NCBI GenBank assembly: GCA_017861355.1
Contig: JAGFXQ010000078.1
Span: forward strand, 1 to 12,073
Direction: 5' to 3'
DNA: 12,073 nt
From: Bacillota bacterium
GTDB lineage: Bacteria; Bacillota; Clostridia; Lachnospirales; Lachnospiraceae
Each line of letters begins with the position of its first letter. The stretch's first letter is position 1. Of the stretch, positions 1-7,909 are shown one piece after another. The notes under the pieces are model-generated. The model had not been told where the DNA came from and ran no database searches. It worked only from the letters and a program-made list of their open reading frames with translations. The position numbers and the translations under genes are program-made.

Positions 1-1441
1 TCTCCTGAGCAACTGTTTCATCCGTATCTTCCGCCATATTAATTGCCTCGTCCATGGATATCTTATTGCCGGAACGGCTTTGCTTTGTTTCCTGCTGGCC
101 CTGGGTATTCTCATTATTATTCTGCTCAAAGGAATAAGTTGCGACTGTTACTTCGATTGCCTCAACCTTGATGCCCTGTTGGTTTAAAGTCTCTCTTAAC
201 GTATGAAGTTGACTCTCTATCGCCTCTCTGCTGATTTCATTCTGTACGACAAATTGAGCGGTCATCACGCCATTCTTTGATTGAACCGATAAATTAACCT
301 TACCGAGATTCTCCGGGTTTAATTGCATTTCCATCGAAGTCTGTTCCGGTCGGATATTTATTCTGACTCTATCAATGATCTGATTTGCGATTTCTCTGAT
401 TTCGGTTACCTGTACAAGATTACCGTTAAAATCAACCTGAGTACTTGTAGACGATTTGGTTAAGTTGTTAAGAAATACTTCAAACTGATCTGCTGCTTTC
501 ACTTCCTGATTTTCTTGCTTACTTAAATCGGATTGGGTCTGGGAAGAGCTTCCTTTCGTTTCGGTTGTCTTAATCACCTCTACAGGAATTTCTTTACCTA
601 CTTCACTTTTACCGGTTGTCTTATTGTCATCCTGTTTCGTGTTTAAGGTATTAATTACTTCTTCCGGTTTTGACTCTTGATTTGAGTTCGATTTGTCCCC
701 TGTTTTGGTTTCTGGGGAGGTAACATTTTCGTCTTGCTTTAGTAGCTTTGCATTATCAAGAATACTTTTGATTTGCTCCAGGTTCATACCGAGATTAGCT
801 TCTGCTTTGATGTCTTCCACCGACTGTAACAATTGCTTCATTGTGTCAGCCAGATTCTCATCAGTGAGTACTGCCAATATATCGGATACTCCGCTATCTG
901 CCAGAACTAACTGCTGTAGATTCTGCGGTTGTAGCAGATCCACTAATTCCAAGCCCTGCTCAGAAAGTAGCTTGTCCAGATCCTCAGAACTCAGATTGAG
1001 AAGGTCCATTACTGTCTCTTTGACTGCCTGTAACATTCCTGCGATCTTTTCCATCGTAGTTTGGTCTACAGCCGGATCCTCTGCACTGCCTGTCTTCAAA
1101 TCCTCGGTCTTGTTTGCATCCTCTGTCTTGTTTGTTTGGTTGTCCGCTTGAGCTGCAGCTTTGGTATCATCTGTCTTTGTAGTACCTTGTGTGGTATCTC
1201 CGGATTGTTTGGCACTACCGTTAACTACGTCACTTTTATCATTGCTGCTGTCTTTACTTTGATTGGATGCTTTTTTCACTGTAGCATTATCTGTATTGTC
1301 GTTAATGCCTGATCCTGATTTTATTGTGTTATCAATCATCAGATCAAAACTACTGGTGCTTTGCTTTCCTTTTGAAGTGACGCTTGCGGTCGTGTTGCCA
1401 AACAGATTTACTGTCTGAGTCATAACGCCTTGCGTCATCAT
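1..1441 (-). CDS. fliK: Flagellar hook-length control protein FliK (3' end truncated by window)
   Basis: About 480 residues are visible, open from the ATG at 1441 to the window edge. FliK is a secreted molecular ruler; its C-terminal domain contacts FlhB and switches flagellar export from hook to filament substrates. The N-terminal and middle parts are polar, Ser/Thr/Asn/Lys/Asp-rich and of low complexity, apart from a hydrophobic helical segment encoded around 780-1050. The end visible here has the hallmark hook domain: INIRPEQTSMEMQLNPENLG followed by KVNLSV, and RETLNQQGI before a polar tail. Length and layout fit FliK (about 490 residues in B. subtilis), so probably only a short C-terminal tail is missing. 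The start is ATG ATG at 1441/1438, with AGGAGG at 1450-1455 placed 8 bases upstream. An earlier ATG at 1449 hits a stop after two codons. The gene follows ylxF after a 124-base gap with a hairpin. Identification rests on the C-terminal motif and operon position. Confidence 0.93.
   Translation of the reverse strand, partial: MMTQGVMTQTVNLFGNTTASVTSKGKQSTSSFDLMIDNTIKSGSGINDNTDNATVKKASNQSKDSSNDKSDVVNGSAKQSGDTTQGTTKTDDTKAAAQADNQTNKTEDANKTEDLKTGSAEDPAVDQTTMEKIAGMLQAVKETVMDLLNLSSEDLDKLLSEQGLELVDLLQPQNLQQLVLADSGVSDILAVLTDENLADTMKQLLQSVEDIKAEANLGMNLEQIKSILDNAKLLKQDENVTSPETKTGDKSNSNQESKPEEVINTLNTKQDDNKTTGKSEVGKEIPVEVIKTTETKGSSSQTQSDLSKQENQEVKAADQFEVFLNNLTKSSTSTQVDFNGNLVQVTEIREIANQIIDRVRINIRPEQTSMEMQLNPENLGKVNLSVQSKNGVMTAQFVVQNEISREAIESQLHTLRETLNQQGIKVEAIEVTVATYSFEQNNNENTQGQQETKQSRSGNKISMDEAINMAEDTDETVAQE
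1100..1135 (-). repeat. Two tandem 18-base units inside fliK
   Basis: Positions 1100-1117 and 1118-1135 are near-identical 18-base units, differing at two positions. They are in frame and encode NKTED twice in succession, within the low-complexity linker of FliK. This looks like a small replication-slippage duplication in a region whose length, rather than sequence, is likely to matter. Confidence 0.7.
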
Positions 1442-1475
1442 GCGGTCATCCTCCTTTCTTCAGTTTTTTATCTAT

Positions 1476-1510
1476 TTCAATACATTTTAATAAAGATAAA
1501 ATGTATTGAA
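1476..1510 (-). other. AT-rich 14-bp perfect inverted repeat between ylxF and fliK
   Basis: The arms TTCAATACATTTTA (1476-1489) and TAAAATGTATTGAA (1497-1510) are exact reverse complements separated by a 7-base loop. In the operon transcript this would fold into a long AU-rich hairpin about 20 bases before the fliK Shine-Dalgarno. On the minus strand it is followed by ATAGATAAAAAACTG, not a U tract, so it is not a canonical intrinsic terminator. It may be an RNA processing or stability element or a protein-binding dyad; the function is inferred only. Confidence 0.6.
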
Positions 1511-1565
1511 TTACAACAGAAGCATTACTCCTGAATGTAACCGTACTAATTGCTGTTATGCCGTC

Positions 1566-2336
1566 TTAATTTGCCAACTTCTCGGCATCCATATCAAGCA
1601 TCTTCTTTGTAATCTTTGCTGCCACAACACTGTCCATATTAGCCAGTATGATAGCACTTTCTTTTGGCTTCATGCTCAGAAGGATCTGTGCGACAGATTC
1701 GACATCTGCAGTCATGGTCTGAAGTATCTGAGCCGCGGCTGCCGGATCCATACTCCGGTAAATATTCGCTTTTTCCTTAATTGCATCCGAATACTGAAGT
1801 TGTTCAATAACCTGACGATAAATCTCTTCTGCATTCGTTGGATTGATTGCTTCATAGTAGGCTTTATATTCCTCGATGCTTGGAGCCGCATCATTAAAGA
1901 CTACATTTTTGTCAAATTCCTTCACCCTCTCCTCAAATGCCAGCTGATTCTCTTCAAAAACCTTGAGTCGGTCTATCTCCGCCTGAAGATCTGCCGTATT
2001 GGTACTGCTGTCGGCACTGTTCTTCGTCATGTCCGTGATCGTCTGTTCTAATTCCTTAATTTTTGCAATTGCTTCCGGTAAGGAGGTATATTCATAATTG
2101 TTTTCCTCCGCGATTACTGCATCCTCCACTCCGGGGAGAATGAGATTCACGACCGGCACATCTTTTAGTATTGGACGAAGTACACCGGAGCCAAAGCCTC
2201 CGACATCCATTTTTATTAATAATCCAAATACAGCAAGCCAGATAATAACAATCAATAATACGATTAATACGGTCAGTATTTTACTGCCTTCTTTTTTATC
2301 ATTTTCGCCGGCCTTGGCCTTGTCCTTCTTTGCCAT
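1566..2336 (-). CDS. ylxF: YlxF / MotE-like flagellar operon membrane protein with MgtE_N-like C-terminal domain
   Basis: A 256-residue protein. A Lys-rich cytoplasmic N-terminus precedes one membrane segment (about residues 20-41, ILTVLIVLLIVIIWLAVFGL). A linker and a predicted coiled coil (about 85-145) follow. The C-terminal helical domain (about 195-256) has two repeats of the type M-x-P-x-x-x-A-x-I-L-x-x-M (MDPAAAAQILQTM, MKPKESAIILANM), as in the MgtE N-terminal/FliG-like fold. The position between fliJ and fliK, the size and the layout match B. subtilis YlxF; alphaproteobacterial MotE has the same plan and acts as a chaperone for the periplasmic motor protein MotC. The role in Firmicutes is not established. 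Its ATG overlaps the fliJ stop (TAATG), with AGGAGG 7 bases upstream, so it should be made in step with FliJ. Family assignment is by architecture and synteny, not a database hit. Confidence 0.82.
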   Translation of the reverse strand: MAKKDKAKAGENDKKEGSKILTVLIVLLIVIIWLAVFGLLIKMDVGGFGSGVLRPILKDVPVVNLILPGVEDAVIAEENNYEYTSLPEAIAKIKELEQTITDMTKNSADSSTNTADLQAEIDRLKVFEENQLAFEERVKEFDKNVVFNDAAPSIEEYKAYYEAINPTNAEEIYRQVIEQLQYSDAIKEKANIYRSMDPAAAAQILQTMTADVESVAQILLSMKPKESAIILANMDSVVAAKITKKMLDMDAEKLAN

Positions 2337-2797
2337 TATCTGTCCTCCTCATCCAGCGTAGGTTTGCTATAATTGAAGCTGTTAAGCTCATCAACTTCCT
2401 TTCGCTCTTCGGCATCAAATTCCAGCATATATTCATCAAATGCCTTTTCTTTGAGCCTCTCCTGCGTCTTTCTTTCCACCATTGCATCACTTAGTCTGAT
2501 TCTGGAAATCTCAAGACGGTGAGCTGCATTTTTTACCGCTGTAATCTGCTGTTTGATACTCAGCTGCATCACATTAATCGCCTGTTCACACTGTTTGATC
2601 TTCAGAATATCAAGTTTTGCACTTCGAAGACTACGTAATTCATTCTCATAGCCATCCTTACGCTGTTTTAACTGCTCCAGCTTCTCTTCTTCTCTGGTCA
2701 GACGCAGTCTTGCCATACCGTAAGCGATTTTCGCCTGATCCTCAAGTTTCTTTTTCACCTGAAGCAAATTTTCCATACTATATCGAAATTTTTTCAT
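2336..2797 (-). CDS. fliJ: Flagellar export complex stalk protein FliJ
   Basis: A 153-residue, highly charged, almost wholly alpha-helical protein of the usual FliJ length (about 147). FliJ forms an antiparallel coiled coil that inserts into the FliI hexamer like the gamma subunit of F-ATPase and links it to FlhA. The N-terminus MKKFRYSMENLLQVKKKLED is characteristic, and long runs of Glu/Lys/Arg/Gln heptads follow. The start ATG overlaps the fliI stop codon (TAATG). The only Shine-Dalgarno-like GGAG lies about 14 bases upstream inside fliI, so initiation probably depends on coupling to fliI translation. FliJ sequences are poorly conserved, so the call leans on coiled-coil character, the N-terminal motif and the place directly after fliI. 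Confidence 0.9.
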   Translation of the reverse strand: MKKFRYSMENLLQVKKKLEDQAKIAYGMARLRLTREEEKLEQLKQRKDGYENELRSLRSAKLDILKIKQCEQAINVMQLSIKQQITAVKNAAHRLEISRIRLSDAMVERKTQERLKEKAFDEYMLEFDAEERKEVDELNSFNYSKPTLDEEDR

Positions 2798-4107
2798 TAT
2801 TTATCAAAGATCTCCATCAGCATTGCGATTTCATCATTAAAATCCAACTTTGTATCAACATTCTGTTGCAGGAAGGAGTTAACTTCTTTAATCTTGGCAA
2901 TGGCATAATCGATATCCGGATTGGAGCCGTTCTTATAGGCGCCGATGTTAATTAAATCTTCTGCATCCTGATATGTTGCCAGTACAGTCTTCAGCTTACC
3001 TGCAGCTGCTTTATGCTCGCCTGTAACGATGGAACTCATACAACGGGAAATACTCTGCAATATGTCAATCGCCGGATAATGATTCTTATGACCCAGCTTT
3101 CGGGATAACATTATATGACCATCCAATATACTTCTTGCAGTGTCCGTGATCGGTTCATTAAAATCATCACCATCCACTAAGACCGTATATAACCCGGTGA
3201 TCGATCCATGTTCTGAGTTACCGGCGCGTTCCAGAAGTTTTGGCATCTCGGAATATACGCTCGGTGGATAACCTCTGGATACGGGTGGCTCACCGGAAGC
3301 AAGTCCAATTTCTCGTTGTGCCATCGAGAAACGGGTCAGTGAGTCCATCATTAACAGAACATCCTTCCCCTGATCTCTAAAGTATTCTGCAATGGCAGTT
3401 GCAGTCTTAGCTGCTTTCTTACGAATTAATGCCGGTTTATCTGAGGTTGCAACGACAAGAACGGAGCGCTTGATACCTTCCTCGCCAAGGTCACGCTCGA
3501 TAAACTCACGGACCTCTCTGCCACGCTCTCCGATCAATGCAATTACATTAATATCTGCCTTCGTATTTCTTGCAAACATACCGAGTAGCGTACTCTTACC
3601 AACACCACTACCCGCAAATATTCCAATTCTCTGACCTTTGCCTACTGTTAACATTCCGTCAACCGCTTTAACACCAAGTGGCAATACCTCATCGATAATT
3701 TTTCTTTTCAGTGGATCCGGAGGTGCTGCTTCCGCAGGATAATACTGACTTTTCATGAGTTCTGAGGCATCCATCGGGTTGCCCAGACCATCCAGTGTTT
3801 TTCCCAAAAGCTCTCTTCCTACCGGAACTTTGAACGCAGAACCTGAATTTTCAACAAGACTTCCAATTCCAACTCCGGTCATATCATCATAGGGCATCAA
3901 TAGAAGCCTGTTTTCACGAAAACCTACAACCTCTGCAGGTATTCTATGCTTACTTCCCTCACCGGTTATGTAACAGACATCGTTCAGATTCGCATTTGGT
4001 CCCGACGCTTCGATTGTAAGACCAACCATTTTTACAACTCTGCCAATCTCCTGCTCAAAGGATTTATCGAGTAACTGTCTGTATTTATCAAAATTAATTG
4101 ATACCAT
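2797..4107 (-). CDS. fliI: Flagellum-specific export ATPase FliI
   Basis: A 436-residue protein, close to the 440 of B. subtilis FliI. It is the hexameric ATPase of the flagellar type III export apparatus, related to F1 beta and to SctN. A beta-barrel N-terminal domain (to about 95) is followed by the RecA-like core with Walker A AGSGVGKST (near residue 167), ALIGERGREVREFIERD with the catalytic Glu, and Walker B VLLMMDSLTR (near 251). The ASGEPPVSRGYPPSVYSEMP segment and a C-terminal helical domain follow. Two ATGs stand in tandem at 4110 and 4107. The Shine-Dalgarno-like AAGTAGG ends 2 bases before the first and 5 before the second, so 4107 is preferred; the choice changes one residue. It lies about 40 bases after fliH and its stop overlaps the fliJ start. 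Confidence 0.97.
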   Translation of the reverse strand: MVSINFDKYRQLLDKSFEQEIGRVVKMVGLTIEASGPNANLNDVCYITGEGSKHRIPAEVVGFRENRLLLMPYDDMTGVGIGSLVENSGSAFKVPVGRELLGKTLDGLGNPMDASELMKSQYYPAEAAPPDPLKRKIIDEVLPLGVKAVDGMLTVGKGQRIGIFAGSGVGKSTLLGMFARNTKADINVIALIGERGREVREFIERDLGEEGIKRSVLVVATSDKPALIRKKAAKTATAIAEYFRDQGKDVLLMMDSLTRFSMAQREIGLASGEPPVSRGYPPSVYSEMPKLLERAGNSEHGSITGLYTVLVDGDDFNEPITDTARSILDGHIMLSRKLGHKNHYPAIDILQSISRCMSSIVTGEHKAAAGKLKTVLATYQDAEDLINIGAYKNGSNPDIDYAIAKIKEVNSFLQQNVDTKLDFNDEIAMLMEIFDK

Positions 4108-4148
4108 CATAACCTACTTTCTTATATATCGACATTATTTATATAAAA

Positions 4149-4934
4149 CTAAATACCGGCGATCAATTTTAAATCCATAATCAAATTATTCATCTGAACA
4201 TCCAGACTGCAGTTAATTACCTTAAGCTCTGTCTCGATCAAACATTGATTTTTCTTAAGATTGACATCCTCGACAATATAGAGTGGAACCTCTCGGCCAA
4301 TCGCACTTAGCAACAGGTTTTTACGCATTGAGATATATTCATGGTCCTCTTTTGAGACGCGTATGGTATATTCGTTGCACTTGTCAAGATTCTTCAGCGT
4401 CTTATCGATCAGATATAAGATTACTTCCGCTCTGTCCTCGATTACGATTCCGGTAAGCTTTTCAACCATACTGGCGATAATGTCTGCCATCTGAGGTTCC
4501 AGAGAGGCCGCCATATTCTCATAATCCTGTTTCAAACGGCGGGCTTTCTCTTCGTACTCGGACTTAAGATTATTAATCTCTTTCTGATTCTGAAGCAACC
4601 CATCTCCATAGCCCTTCTTTTGGGCTTCGGTATATGCTTCATTTTTGATGCGCTCCGCTTCTTTTCTTGCATTCGTAAGTATGTTCTGCGCCTCATTTTT
4701 AGCATCACTTAGAAGTATAGCTGCTTTCTCATTTAATTCTTCTTTGGTAGGAAGTGTTTCAACAATAACGGCATTTAAGCCTTCGATGAACTCTCCGTCC
4801 GTTTGAGGAAGGGATGCTTGTATCACTCGGTTCCTTCGTTCCTCAAGTTCCTTATCAATTCGAAAGTGAGTATCGATTGTTTTCGTGGCATCCTCCTCAT
4901 ATCGAATGGAGTAAGCCTTAATCATATTAGACAA
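4149..4934 (-). CDS. fliH: Flagellar assembly protein FliH, export ATPase regulator, TTG start
   Basis: A 261-residue protein. FliH dimers bind FliI, restrain its ATPase and dock it to the C-ring. The central part (about residues 60-150) is a long Ala/Glu/Lys-rich coiled coil, and the C-terminal part has the V/FliH-type domain (EPQMADIIASMVEKLTGIVI, then RAEVILYLIDKTLKNL). The most likely start is a TTG at 4934: a full GGAGGTGA (4943-4950) lies 8 bases upstream. The next ATG at 4925 would be 17 bases from it. With the TTG start the gene overlaps the end of fliG by 8 bases, and its ribosome site sits inside the fliG codons for GGGDE. The ATG at 4925, one base after the fliG stop, remains an alternative and would remove only three residues. 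Confidence 0.93.
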   Translation of the reverse strand: MSNMIKAYSIRYEEDATKTIDTHFRIDKELEERRNRVIQASLPQTDGEFIEGLNAVIVETLPTKEELNEKAAILLSDAKNEAQNILTNARKEAERIKNEAYTEAQKKGYGDGLLQNQKEINNLKSEYEEKARRLKQDYENMAASLEPQMADIIASMVEKLTGIVIEDRAEVILYLIDKTLKNLDKCNEYTIRVSKEDHEYISMRKNLLLSAIGREVPLYIVEDVNLKKNQCLIETELKVINCSLDVQMNNLIMDLKLIAGI

Positions 4935-5940
4935 TTATCTCGTCACCTCCGCCTCTGGAAATAATAATTTCAGAGGAATCTTCCAGTTTTCTGATAATAT
5001 TAACAATCTTCTGCTGTGCTTCTTCAACATCCTTTAAACGTACCGGTCCCATATAATCCATATCTTCACGGATCATAGAGGCAAGACGCTTGGATAGGTT
5101 ATTAAAGATTACATTCTGAACTTCTTCATTCGAGCCCTTCAATGCAACTGCAAGCTCATTGTTATCTACCTCACGCAGAACTCTCTGAATGGATTTATCA
5201 TCAAGGCTTAAGATATCCTCGAATACGAACATCTTACGTCTGATTTCATCTGCTAACTCAGGTTCTTCTATCTCTAAAGTCTCCATAATATGCTTTTCTG
5301 TACCACGATCTACGGTATTTAAGATCTCTACGATCGAATCGACACCGCCGACAATCGTGTAATCCTGATTTACCAGTGATGCCAGTTTTCTCTCCAGTAC
5401 TCGCTCCACTTCCTTGATGACATCCGGCGAAGTACGATCCATCTGGGCAATACGCTTAGCAACATCTGCCTGCTTGTCCGGTGCCAGGGATGAAATGATG
5501 GTCGAGGACTGCTGCGGTGATAAATAGGATAAAATCAACGCAATTGTCTGAGGATGTTCATCCTGAATAAAGTTCAACAGCTGGGAAGCATCCGTTTTAC
5601 GCACAAATTCGAAAGGTCGAACCTGTAAGGAAGCCGTCAGCTTACCGATTACATCTCTGGCCTTATCTGCACCCAGTGCTTTCTCCAATAATTCCTTCGC
5701 ATAGGAGATACCACCCTCTGCAATATATTGCTGAGCAAGACATATCTCATAGAATTCATCCATGACCTGATCCTTGGTTGCCGGTGAGATACTTCTCGTG
5801 TTCGCAATTTCCAAGGTCATGGTCTCAATTTCTTCTTCTTTCAGATGTTTAAAAATACTCGCGGAGCGTTCCGGTCCAAGGGATATTAACAGGATAGCTG
5901 CTTTTTGAATTCCGGTGATATCGCCATTGCTTCTTGCCAT
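4927..5940 (-). CDS. fliG: Flagellar motor switch protein FliG
   Basis: A 337-residue protein, matching the 338 of B. subtilis FliG. It forms the upper C-ring, bound to FliF, and receives torque from the MotA stator. The N-terminal domain starts ITGIQKAAILLISLG. The middle domain has the conserved EHPQTIALIL motif (about 128-137) that contacts FliM. The C-terminal domain carries the charged torque helix DDKSIQRVLREVDNNEL (about 247-263) and ends EIIISRGGGDEIIV. An upstream in-frame ATG at 5970 would overlap fliF and lengthen the protein by 10 residues. AAGGAGGG directly after the fliF stop sits about 8 bases before ATG 5940 and gives the family length, so 5940 is chosen. The gene is 13 bases from fliF and overlaps fliH by 8 bases. 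Confidence 0.97.
   Translation of the reverse strand: MARSNGDITGIQKAAILLISLGPERSASIFKHLKEEEIETMTLEIANTRSISPATKDQVMDEFYEICLAQQYIAEGGISYAKELLEKALGADKARDVIGKLTASLQVRPFEFVRKTDASQLLNFIQDEHPQTIALILSYLSPQQSSTIISSLAPDKQADVAKRIAQMDRTSPDVIKEVERVLERKLASLVNQDYTIVGGVDSIVEILNTVDRGTEKHIMETLEIEEPELADEIRRKMFVFEDILSLDDKSIQRVLREVDNNELAVALKGSNEEVQNVIFNNLSKRLASMIREDMDYMGPVRLKDVEEAQQKIVNIIRKLEDSSEIIISRGGGDEIIV
4943..4950 (-). promoter_or_regulatory. Ribosome binding site of fliH within fliG, decides a TTG start
   Basis: The minus strand reads GGAGGTGA, a perfect eight-base complement to the 16S rRNA 3' end, ending 8 bases before TTG 4934. It lies wholly inside the last codons of fliG, so ribosomes finishing fliG pass directly over it. 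This supports coupled FliG/FliH synthesis. Confidence 0.75.
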
Positions 5941-5953
5941 ACTAATTCCCTCC

Positions 5954-7546
5954 TTAGCTCCACTCTTCATTCAACCAGTTACGTAGTAATTGTGCCACAG
6001 CTTCCGGTTTTTCATCGACGAATTTTTCTATCATTCTTCGAACCTCGGATACTTCGTTAAACTCAATATCCTCAATGGATTGATTTTCTTTCGTTGTTGC
6101 CAACAGCTGTTCAACAGATAATTCAGGCTCCAGTTCAGTTACTTCAACCGGTCCGACACCCTTGAATACTACAAATACTAACAGCGCAATAATCAAGACT
6201 GCAAGTACGATCTGCAGATAATCCGTCCAGTTCCTGACTGTCTGTACCTTCGGTACGAATACCGGTTGTTCAAAGGCAGTAATGGATATTTTATTCTCAG
6301 CAATTCCAGTAGCCAGGGACACCATAGTGACAACAGATGGGTCCACCTGCACCATTTTGCTTGCTTTGTTTGCCAAAGCATATTCTTCAAAGGTAGTTCC
6401 GTTGAGCAATCCCTGAAGCTGTAATTCTTCTTCTTTATAATTAATCACCTTACGAAGTACGATACTGATGGAGGAAGATTCAGGAATAATCGCTCCGATC
6501 TCATTTTCTGTATTGGTTACACGCTCGTTGGGAAGATAATCATATTCCTTGATTGCCACTGTTCCGTTATTTGAAGCGGTATCCTGAGTCATATAGGAGG
6601 TCTCGTCGTTGGAATCCGTTCCAGGTACTCCACCTGAAGTGTTTGCATTTTCCGAATCATAGGTATAACTGTGCTTGTAGAGACCTTGGTCCTGTCCCTC
6701 TGCAGGCAAATATTCGGTATAGAGCTGAGTTACTTTGTCCATATTGAAGGAAAGATTTGGCATAATCTCAGCATCATCATAACCACTCTTTAATAATCCC
6801 ATATAGAGATTATTGATAAAAGTATTACGTAATCTATCCTTAAAATCTTCGTTGGAATTAGCACTTCCGGAATAAAGATCCTGTTCTCCGCCGTACAGCA
6901 GATTACCCTGTTGATCTGCTACTTTGATCTTATCCGCACTTTCGTTGCCGATGACAGACGCAACAGTTTCTGCTATGGTTTCCGCAGTTTTAGCCTGAAA
7001 ATCATCGTTTACCGTAAGCAAAACACTGGCGCTCGTATCCTGTGCCTCGGTCAGAATCGAAGTACTTGCCTCAGTCGGGATATAATAAACCTGGGCATCT
7101 TCAACACCTTCCATTGTTTTTATGTAATTCCGTAATTGATTTTGTAGATAGAGATTCAACTTGAGAGTTCGATCACTGTTCGTGGTACTCAGACTGTTAT
7201 TTAGAAGCTCATCCACAGTTAGACCTGTTGATGGCATATCGTTACTGGCTAAGAGTAATACCGCGTCGGAATAGCTCTTGTTATCCACCGATACGGTTAA
7301 TTTATCATCACCGAGTTTGTAGGGTATTTCTTTTGCTTTTAGAAGTTCAATCACATCACTGGCATCCTTTGTCGTCTCTGAGATAGTCAATACCCCATAC
7401 TCCACTCTCTGCATCAGAAAGACGAGTAAAGCCAACGCAAAAACAACAATACAGAAAACACTTATAATAATGGTCTTCTGCTTGCTGGTATATTTATTCC
7501 ACAGATTAAGTAATTGCTTTGGTAGTTGTTTTAATCTTTCTGCCAT
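5954..7546 (-). CDS. fliF: Flagellar MS-ring protein FliF
   Basis: A 530-residue protein (B. subtilis 536). FliF is the first assembled basal-body piece: it forms the membrane and supramembrane rings around the export gate and carries FliG. There are two membrane segments, about residues 25-45 and 443-462, as expected. The periplasmic-side YscJ/FliF ring-building domain includes RVEYGVLTISETTKDASDVI and MEGVEDAQVYYIPTE. A Ser/Asn/Gly/Thr-rich linker lies near the centre of the extracellular part. The cytoplasmic C-terminus has the FliG-binding helices (VSEVRRMIEKFVDEKPEAVA, then LLRNWLNEEWS). The start ATG at 7546 follows AAGGAG, about 9 bases upstream, and 21 bases separate it from fliE. Confidence 0.97.
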   Translation of the reverse strand: MAERLKQLPKQLLNLWNKYTSKQKTIIISVFCIVVFALALLVFLMQRVEYGVLTISETTKDASDVIELLKAKEIPYKLGDDKLTVSVDNKSYSDAVLLLASNDMPSTGLTVDELLNNSLSTTNSDRTLKLNLYLQNQLRNYIKTMEGVEDAQVYYIPTEASTSILTEAQDTSASVLLTVNDDFQAKTAETIAETVASVIGNESADKIKVADQQGNLLYGGEQDLYSGSANSNEDFKDRLRNTFINNLYMGLLKSGYDDAEIMPNLSFNMDKVTQLYTEYLPAEGQDQGLYKHSYTYDSENANTSGGVPGTDSNDETSYMTQDTASNNGTVAIKEYDYLPNERVTNTENEIGAIIPESSSISIVLRKVINYKEEELQLQGLLNGTTFEEYALANKASKMVQVDPSVVTMVSLATGIAENKISITAFEQPVFVPKVQTVRNWTDYLQIVLAVLIIALLVFVVFKGVGPVEVTELEPELSVEQLLATTKENQSIEDIEFNEVSEVRRMIEKFVDEKPEAVAQLLRNWLNEEWS

Positions 7547-7567
7547 TACCTTGTGCTCCTTAGTTTA

Positions 7568-7879
7568 TTAAAATTGCAGATTCATAATCTCTTTGTAAGC
7601 GTCTAATACCGCATTGCGGACTGCAACAGTATATTGTAATGACATATTCGCTTTTTGCTGTGCCACCTGCAGATCATGTGTACTGGTAGTAAGTCCAAGC
7701 GCATAAGAAGTTTCCGCTTCCTCGGCTTCATTTGTATATGCATTTGTTTCCTTTACCATATTCACTGCGGACTGAAACATATTCTCAAAGGTGGCATTTC
7801 TGTTCTCTGAAGTCGGTATTGCTGATTTAACAACTGATTTACCTACGTCTGCCAAGTTACCGATTGAAGTTATATTCAT
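7568..7879 (-). CDS. fliE: Flagellar hook-basal body protein FliE
   Basis: A 103-residue protein (B. subtilis FliE 106). It joins the MS ring to the proximal rod and is exported early. The conserved C-terminal helix is clear: QKANMSLQYTVAVRNAVLDA, then YKEIMNLQF. A longer reading from ATG 7891 is possible, but it has no upstream Shine-Dalgarno. Using 7879, the bases GGAG lie 6 bases before the ATG and the length fits the family. The gene starts about 30 bases after flgC and ends 21 bases before fliF, as in the Bacillus operon. Confidence 0.94.
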   Translation of the reverse strand: MNITSIGNLADVGKSVVKSAIPTSENRNATFENMFQSAVNMVKETNAYTNEAEEAETSYALGLTTSTHDLQVAQQKANMSLQYTVAVRNAVLDAYKEIMNLQF

Positions 7880-7909
7880 ACTTTTCTCCATTCAAATAAG
7901 ATACAAATT

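Noticed and set aside
693..1312. Open frames on the plus strand opposite fliK
   Set aside because: They mirror the Ser/Thr/Asp/Lys-rich fliK linker, giving Ser/Cys/Leu-rich low-complexity products with no recognisable domain.
1476..1510. Intrinsic terminator before fliK
   Set aside because: The stem is perfect but wholly AU-rich and not followed by a U tract on the minus strand, and fliK belongs to the same operon.
1506..2051. 181-residue open frame on the plus strand
   Set aside because: It is antisense to ylxF, whose frame, ribosome site and domain plan are convincing. The translation is Cys/His/Ile-rich, as expected of a shadow frame, and it has no supporting start site.
5941..5970. 10-residue N-terminal extension of FliG from ATG 5970
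   Set aside because: AAGGAGGG directly before ATG 5940 and the normal FliG length support the shorter form.
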